Shown here piece by piece: positions 56,950-64,000 of a DNA stretch of 64,000 nt. This DNA comes from Lindgomyces ingoldianus (lineage: Eukaryota > Ascomycota > Dothideomycetes > Pleosporales > Lindgomycetaceae): contig NW_022985191.1 in the NCBI RefSeq assembly GCF_010093535.1, forward strand, positions 810,632 to 874,631, written 5' to 3'. Position 1 is the first letter of the stretch; every line of letters starts with the position of its first letter. The position numbers were made by a program, and so were the translations under genes. Below the pieces are notes generated by a model. That model had not been told where the DNA came from. It saw nothing but the letters and a program-made list of their open reading frames with translations, and made no database searches.

Positions 56950-59900
56950 TTTAAAATAAGGCCTTCTTATTTAAGGCCTATATGTCTTAAAGTAATCTTA
57001 GTTGTTAAGCTTCTTCTAAGTTCTTGTCCTACTGCAACTAAGACCTTTATGTTATAGTAGATCTTATTATAGTTAAGGCTTAGGTCTTCTTTCTCTACCT
57101 TTAAGATGTTATAGATTTATTCCTACACTCTATTAGCTTATATCTTAAATTTCTAATGTTCTTTTACTATGCATACATTAACTAAGCAGTTAATGCTTTC
57201 TACTTAGTAGTAGTAGAGTTCTTAATTATTCTATTAGGCAGCTTTCTATTAAAAATAATAGAAGGCGCATTTTAAGGTTTCTCTGCATTTAACCTATAGC
57301 TTTTTTTAGTAGGGGGGGCCCTCCTTGCAGTGTTAGCAGTGTGGCATTTTGTAGGCTGTAGCCTGTGCCACTATAGTGTCCGTGGATTCTTCTGCTTCTT
57401 GTAATCTAATTAGCTACTATCTAGCTCTATGCTTTGTTAACTAGTGCTAAATGCAATATTTATTAGTGCACAGGTACTAGGTGTAGGGACATTGTTCTAG
57501 GTTAGTGTAGATAGGTATTAGCTGCACTTAAGTCTATTATAGATATTGTTTTATATAGATAATTTAAAGAGGATAATTCTTATATTAGCATTAGAAGTTA
57601 TAGTGTTGTTTGCTTTTATAAAAAATGCAGTGTTTATAATTTTATTGCTTTTTAAGTTCTTCTCTTGTTATTACTATTATTAGTAGCAGGGTGTTTAACC
57701 TTTCTTCTAATAGGGCTAGGATTTAGAAAGGGGTGTTGTTCTAATCTAATACCTTTTCTTTAGCTAATATTTTTCTAAAAAACTTACATTATTCTTTTTT
57801 ATTTAGTATGTTATAGTAGACTATAGTAATTTTTTTTAGGACTTTATAAGTGTTATAGTTATTATCTAAGGCTACCTTATAAAGTCCTGTCTTATAGAGG
57901 TTATGCTTATAGGGGCCTTTACACTTCTAATAGTCTTCTTATTTAAATTATTATTTAAGATACCTAGCTAGAATGCCTGTTCTACTTTGTTAGATAGAGT
58001 ACTGTTTCTTGCCTTTTTTTACATTTTTAATGTAATTAGTTACTTGTTAGTAGCTTATTATCTCTTTAAAAACTGCAGCCTGTTTAATAGCCCTAGAGAT
58101 ACTGTCTCCCTCTTAGACCCTTACCTTCTAGTAGTCTACCTAACAGCTAGAGGATTTATAGTTAGCTCTACATCTCTAGCAGAGCCTCTTGTCTAGCCTA
58201 TTGTAGATTTCTTCTGCTCTTAGGCTTTAGTTAGCGTACATAGCTTTTATAGCTACCTAAGAATTTTTATTCTTTGTCTTTTTAGAGTCTAGGCATTTTT
58301 AATAGAAGTAGCTTACTTTTTTATAGTTAAGGCATGCTTTTTTCTTAAGCTATTTTTTTTATTCTTTATTTAAAGGCAGCCTTATGCTTTTAAAGAAGCT
58401 GCTTTTTTTTTTTAAGTAAGCAACACATGTGTTTAGCATAACTAAGGTCTATAGGCTTGCTATTAAACTTAGGACTTTCTTTCTTTCTTAAAAACTAGTT
58501 AAGTTTTAAAGTTATTATACCTTTTCTTTTTTCTTTAAAGCGCTTAGTGTGCCTTTTGTTGTAGGTAAGTGCCTTTTTAACATAATCTTTAAAGCACTTA
58601 GGCTTCTTAGTATAGGTAAATTTATCCTTAATTATGTTTAAGAGCCTGTTATAGAACATTTATCCTACAGCTTTTTAATCTATCTATCTACTAATAGCTA
58701 GTTGCTCCCTAAAACAGGCAGTATAGTTCTAGACTATGCTTTTTTTTTTGTTAAAAAGAGTTTATCTTATTAGCAGCTCTTTTTTCTTAATTAACTAGTC
58801 TGTATATTATAGTTAGGGCTTGTTTAAAGAAATTAATGTTCTTAAAGACTTATTAGGTTTCTAATAGTAGGGGTTCTTTATTAGCCTTATAGTTTATCTA
58901 GTTGTCTACGTAAGGCTAGAACTATATAGTAAGGGATTCTTTAAAATGTAGGCCTATCTAGAAAATTATTTCTTTGTTAGTCTTAAATACACCTTTGTTG
59001 TATTACATGTAGAGGTAGTATTAGGTAAAGAATAGTTTTAAGTCTCTAGCTGTGCTGTTAAATGCTTTTAAAAGGGCTAAGTGTAAGGTCTTCTTAGAAT
59101 CTACACTAGTCCTTTTGTTTACCTAGTTTCTAAGGTTAGCTACTTCTAGCTAGAGGTTCTATAGTTGCTAGATGTAGTAAGATTCTTACTAAGCTTGTTG
59201 TTAGAGCTGTTCTAGTTCTTATTAAAGATAAAGTATTTATTAGTTCTGCGCTTCTTCTGTTACAGAGGAGGTCTAGCTAGTGCTAGCAGAAGAGGCGCCT
59301 GTTATGCTAATGTCTTAGGTTAGAGTGACTATACTTTACAGAGGTAGTAATTACTGTTACAATTTTTGCTCTATAGAAATAGTATCCTAGAGCACTACAG
59401 CCTTTTAGGATGTAAGGGGAGAAAGGGAGGACTTAGCTTAATTAGGTGTACAGTCTGTTAGGCAGAGTGTAGGTCTTGTAGGGAGTAGAAAGGCAGGTTA
59501 TAGTTTTCCTAAAAAGCTGTATAGGTAGCTAGTAAACTAATCTACTAATAAAATAAGACAGGAGGTATATATGTTATAAGATATACAAGGCAGTAAGATC
59601 TTTATTAAAAAGGTATCTGTGCCTCTTAGTCTATTATGTATAAAAAGACTAAACAGTAATTACAGCCTTCTAACTATAGTTGTAATTAGAACTATATACA
59701 TAAGGTTGCAGGTGTTGCAGGTGTTGCATGCTATTTTTATTCTACCTGCTAAGCCTACACTGCCTGTAATAAGCCGCAGGTTCCTATTAAATAACGCATT
59801 TCTTAATACATCTGTCTAAAAGCTAGAGCTATTCCTTGTCTAGCTTGTTACGTAAACTTTCTAGTACAGGCTTTAGAGTTGTCCATGCCGCATCGTTCGG

Positions 59901-59952
59901 GCTGTGGGGAATAGCTGATTGGTTCGTTACGGCCGGTTCGTTGGTCGTAACA
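56950..59952 (-). mobile_element. Truncated Gypsy element G4 with one LTR
   Basis: The minus-strand gag half is homologous to G3. A zinc knuckle lies at about 58284-58350 (CLNYKKV, then KCLD), and a second Cys cluster at 57310-57370 lies beneath an unmutated GGGGGGGCCCTCC string. The only LTR is 59355-59952. The pol half and left LTR are missing, and the left side ends at the gene-island breakpoint. Confidence 0.8.
59355..59952 (-). repeat. 5' LTR of G4
   Basis: This is a 598-bp LTR, the same length as the G3 LTRs, starting TGTTACAATTTTTG and ending GGTCGTAACA. The outer (right) about 90 bp are unmutated. It is followed by GCGCA, expected as the target duplication, but no partner copy can be found next to an LTR on the left. 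Confidence 0.85.
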
Positions 59953-60280
59953 GCGCATTTAGCTTAAGTATATGCTAAATAATTACTTACTTCTTATTAT
60001 TATCTAGCTTTTATAAGTTAGCTATATAATTAGCTTAAAAAAGTTATTTAGTGTGTTAGTTACTTATTATCTTTTAAAAAACTTTATAAATAGCTATAGT
60101 ATGTTACTTAAAAAGTGTTACATTTTAATTAAAAGCTTAGAGTGTAAGCTATATTTAATATTCTTTTAACACATCTAAGTAGTGTTATTAGAAATATATT
60201 AGTGTAAAAAAAGTAGTGTAGTAGAGTCTTAGCAAAAGTAAGCAACTTAGGTGTATAAGCAACTTGCCTGTGAAGTACGT
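59953..60280 (+). mobile_element. Hairpin pogo derivative fragment H4 (right arm)
   Basis: It matches the outer part of the right arm of H1/H3 and ends in the GAGTTGCTCAC-type terminal repeat (...GAAGTACGT) before TA at 60281-60282. The rest was lost with the left side of G4, which had inserted into it. Confidence 0.75.
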
Positions 60281-60282
60281 TA

Positions 60283-63200
60283 AAGCTTGTGTAGAGAGAG
60301 CCTTTTTAAATCTTTAGGGGCTTTAAACATGTCTGTGTAGTCTTAGTATTTACTAGAAATAGGTTATTCTTCTACTATACAGTATATTTTAGCCTACTTA
60401 ATTGCTGTATCTTTAGATAGTGCTTTAAATATAACTTTTACTGCCTAGGCTTTTAGCTTCTAGTATGGGAATTTCTATAGTTTCTTCTCTTTTAGAAAAT
60501 AGCTGCTTTTTTATTTTACTTAAAAGTGAATTAAGTAGTTGTCTTAATAGTAAGCTAACTAAGTTATTCTAGTGTAGTTATCTAGTGTCTCTAGACTTAT
60601 AGTTTTTTAGTTAATTATAAAGTTGTATTTCTGCAGCTAATTATAATCTAGTATAGCCTAGTAGCCTTTTTTAAAAGAGAGGATACTAAGGAATCTCTAG
60701 TTTAATATGCTTAGGGTTCTAAAAGTTTTTATATAGGTCTTAAGTCTAATCTATCTCTCTTTATATTTTAATAAGAAGGCATTTGCTAGCTTTACTTTAA
60801 ATAAAAATTTTGTTATTTAGTATAGAATACTTTATTTCTCTACTTATGTTAAATTACGTGTAGTAAATGTACATCTGCTGTTTACTAAGGCTAGCCTTTG
60901 TTTTTCTTAGAATGTAAAAGTTATTATAAGGCTTTACTTATCTTCTTATTTAACTATAACTAGGGCTTAAGTGTTATTAAAGATTTTTTTATAAGCTAGT
61001 GTTTAGTTAGGGCTTATATTTTTTAAGTTATTTTAAAAATTACTTTTTTTACTAATTTAGTAACTAGTTATTATGTAGTCTACTAATTTATAATTCTTAT
61101 TATTAACTAGGTAATAGTAGGAGAGCTAGTTATTTAGTTAGCTAGCTTTTTATTAGAAGTAGTAAAAGATACACTAGTTCTATTAGTTATAGTTAGGCTA
61201 TAGTAATTTTTTATGTATAGAAGACTTTTAGTAGTGCTAATAGCTAGTTTTTTTATAGGTTAAAGTTATTCTATTTTAGTGCTAACTCTAAATAGTACGT
61301 TTCTATAAGGGCTACTACCCTGCCTAGTGCTTAGTGCCCTAGTGTTGTGCGCAGGTGCGTCTAGAACAGTAGTGCTAGGGGTATAGGCATTCTGTTATGT
61401 TAAGGCAAAACAGAATTAGCTGTGTCTGTGTCCACGTTAGGTAGTCCTTAGTCTAGACTACCTGTACTAAGTGCTCTCTCTAGTAGCATGTTTTTATTAT
61501 ATAGGAGCTACTACTGCACAGAACGCATTTCTTTATGTTTTATTAAAGTGTAAGTGCTTTTTAGCTAATTGCTAGAGGTAAAAAAGGTGTCTATAGTTAT
61601 TTATTATAAGAGGCTAGAACTTTAAAAGTTAATGTTTTAATAAGCTTTTCTCTTTTTTTATTTTTTATTTTTATAAAAAACTCTTATTAGTCTTCTTTTT
61701 TTAGCATGTTATAACGTGTTCCTGCAATCTGTTTTATAATGTTATAAGTATTATAGTTGTTTCTTATAATTACCTTATAGTCTACTATAAGGTAGTAGCT
61801 TTTATAGTTATAGTGCGCTCTATACTTCTAGCAGTAGTGCTAATAAAACTATTTAGTAAGTTCTTTAGTAAAAATTTCTTATATTTATTAGTTAAAAAGA
61901 AATTTTTTTTATCTTTTTCTAACTTTTTTTATAAACCTTTTTACTTAGGTACTAGTTTAATGTTCTTTAAAGATAGCTATTTTCTATAGCGCTTAATTAA
62001 GGCTGTTAAACTCTTAGAATTCTACTTTCTAGTATAGTATAAGATAAGTTATAAAAGAGTAGTTTTCTTTATATTACTAGTAAAAAAAGTATTTAATTCT
62101 CTCTTCTAATTTTTCTTTTATAAGACTATGTTTAATAGTAATAGCTTTTATTACTATAGTAGTATTTTTATTCTTTACTTTCTTAAAGTCTAGGCATTTT
62201 TAGTAGAAGTAGCCTACTTTTTTATAGTTTAAGTAAGCTTTTTTTTAAAGCTACTTTTTTTACTTTTTAGTTAATAGTAGCTTATTACTTTTTTTAAAAG
62301 TTTTATTCTTCTTTTAGAAAGTACTATATGTGTGTTTTATATAGCTAAGATCTATTAGTTCTCTGCTATATTAGAAAGCCTTTTTTTTAGGTGCTAGCTT
62401 AGGCTTCTAGGCAGCTGCGTCTAGTTTCTTTTTACATTTACATTTTTTATGTTAATTATTGTAGTTTATAGCTTATTTAATGTACGTTGTTAAAGTAGTT
62501 AGTTTTTTATTATATATAAACTTATTTTTAATTATGTTATATAGCTTTTTATAAAACATTCTTTTTAAAGCTTTCTAGTCTGTTTATCTATAGATAGCTA
62601 GTTGTTTGTAAAAGTAAGCTGTGTAGTCTTAAACTGTTCTTTTTCTTTGCTATAAAGTGTTTATTTTATTTACTACTACGTTTTCTTTATTAACTAACTT
62701 ATAAATTATGGTTAAGGCTTTTTTAAATAAATTTATACTACTAAATATTTTCTTAGTCTTAAGTAAAAGTACACTGCTACTTATTTTAAAGTTTATTTAG
62801 TTGTCTGCATAGAGCTAAAACTAGACAGCTAGTAGGCTGTTAAGGTGCAGCTCTATCTACAAGATTATTTCTTTATAGGTCTAGAATTGTAACAATTCTC
62901 ACAAATTGTTCCATCTTAGGTCGCTTAGAACGTATCCGAAGTGTCCCTGTATCGGCCCTGACTATAACTCAACCTTGTCCTCTGCAGTTACCCCTATTCA
63001 CCTAAGTATTTAGTCGCACCTCTCCTCTTAGCTAGCTTAGTAGTTTTCTAATATCCTTTGTACAAGGCCTATAGGTGTTAATAAGATTCCTAGGTTATTA
63101 AGTCCCCACACACTCCTATATGCCTCTAAGTGGATTCCTACCGCATTTAGATCCATTGTCTTGCCTGTGCTGTTACAAGAATGCTTCTTTATTATACTAC

Positions 63201-63504
63201 ATATATAAGTAGCATTGTGTAAAGAAAGGCTTAAAGTCGTTTAAGCTTCTAGTAAAGAGCTTTAAAGAGGCGAGTTTTAAAGTCTTTTTAAAAGTAATAC
63301 TAGCTTTTTCTTAGGTAGCATTTTAAGGTTTAACACTTCTAGTTATAGGGCCTAAATCTATGCATTTGTTGCTGTAAGTTCTTAGTTCTAGCCTAACTAT
63401 ATAAAAGCTTATTTAAAAGCTGTTATTTCTTTATTTATAGCCTTTAGCTCTTATAACTTATCTTATATAGCATTAATTTACTTTGTAAAAGCTTCTTTAT
63501 TTAG
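60283..63504 (-). mobile_element. Gypsy body fragment G5, minus orientation
   Basis: This RIP-mutated gag and early pol sequence is related to G3 and G4 but more diverged. A zinc-knuckle relic lies at about 62185-62245 (CLNYKKVGYFY on the minus strand). No LTR was found in the window; the 5' LTR is expected to the right, beyond the insertion at 63507. A solo LTR (62888-63177) is inserted in it. Confidence 0.7.
62888..63177 (+). mobile_element. Solo LTR, 290 bp, inserted in G5
   Basis: It starts TGTAACAATTCTCA, ends GCTGTTACA, and has the perfect duplication AGAAT at 62883-62887 and 63178-63182. It is almost free of RIP changes and clearly GC-richer than its host. The fragment at 29220-29266 is from the same family. 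Confidence 0.9.
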
Positions 63505-63506
63505 TA

Positions 63507-64000
63507 ACGTACCTAACAGGTTGGCTGGCCACACAGGTTGGCCGGCCACTTTTGCTAAGCCCCCACTAAAACTACCCTATTCTCTCGCAAAACAGCCCAC
63601 TTTAGCCCTATATAAAGTAATACAACATAAGATATTATTTAGAGTCTACTTCTACTACTTACTTACATATATGTAAGTTATACCTAGTCTAATTACACTA
63701 CTTACATTACTTTTAACTTAGCTTACCTTTTTTAGCGCGCACTTACGTTTTTAGCTTCTTCCTATTACTACGCGCTCTAAACTCCTTTAAAGCAGTTAAA
63801 TAAGCTTTATTCTTAACTATTAAAATTCTTTTTACCTAAATCTGCTTTTTTTTATGTAATTTATATTATATAGTAGCTTTATTTACTACTTAAAGCTTTA
63901 TAATTTTATTGCCTACTTTATTATGTTAATGCTTTAAATAACTATTATTTACTTCTTATTACTTTACTATATTACCTTTAGCTGTTTTTATCTCTTTAAA
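63507..64000 (-). mobile_element. pogo/Fot1 derivative D2, cut by the window end
   Basis: Its left terminal repeat, after TA at 63505-63506, is the same as in D1 (ACGTACCTAA, then CAGGTTGGCTGGCCACA and CAGGTTGGCCGGCCAC, 17 nt apart). The following about 440 bp match 37325-37760 closely, so the same internal deletion form or its parent is likely. Confidence 0.88.

Noticed and set aside
57987..58196. Frame of 69 codons on the plus strand
   Set aside because: It is antisense to the gag relic of G4 and has only AT-driven composition.
59619..59819. Frame of 66 codons in an LTR
   Set aside because: It lies wholly inside the G4 LTR, with no counterpart open in the sister LTRs of G3.

Overview
The window comes from a filamentous ascomycete (Pezizomycotina-type) nuclear genome. 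Most of it is extremely AT-rich and TpA-rich. Its transposon reading frames are broken by TAG/TAA codons at places where the protein family expects Gln or Trp, and aligned repeat copies differ almost only by C-to-T and G-to-A changes. That is the signature of repeat-induced point mutation (RIP). Introns in the host genes are short, with GT(A)AGT-like donors and one clear CTAAC branch site. The class or genus cannot be told from the sequence.

Layout: (1) about 116-12930, a Copia relic split by a complete RIP-mutated chromodomain Gypsy element (3145-10731), ending in a pyrimidine tract, a GC-rich island and a 20-bp minisatellite. (2) 12935-14690, a pogo/Fot1 deletion derivative and an AT-rich flank. 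(3) 14690-16651, a small GC-normal island with one two-exon membrane-protein gene on the minus strand. (4) 16652-25030, a second Gypsy family with two nested pogo/Fot1 elements. (5) 25036-29330, a 3.3-kb imperfect palindrome carrying solo LTRs and a tRNA-like repeat. (6) 29330-49725, a deep nest: hairpin-shaped pogo derivatives, a solo LTR, a Gypsy element, further pogo derivatives, an autonomous-type pogo relic and a Copia element. (7) 50301-56050, a gene island with a seven-segment fungal membrane protein (minus), a PAQR/Izh-family gene with three exons (plus) and a decayed, unidentified reading frame. (8) 56060-64000, truncated Gypsy bodies, a solo LTR and one more pogo derivative running off the end.

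Only three host genes look intact. All three encode multi-pass membrane proteins; nothing in their arrangement shows an operon-like or shared pathway. For most complete mobile elements the termini and target duplications could be read directly (5 bp for LTR elements, TA for pogo elements), so the insertion order can be reconstructed.

The most interesting signal is in the pogo/Fot1 ends. Five different terminal-inverted-repeat types each carry a direct repeat of a family-specific motif with an exact 17-nt period, the same length as a CENP-B box. Also notable are a family of long-hairpin derivatives sharing one internal junction, and a consistent escape of the outermost 100-250 bp of LTR elements from RIP.
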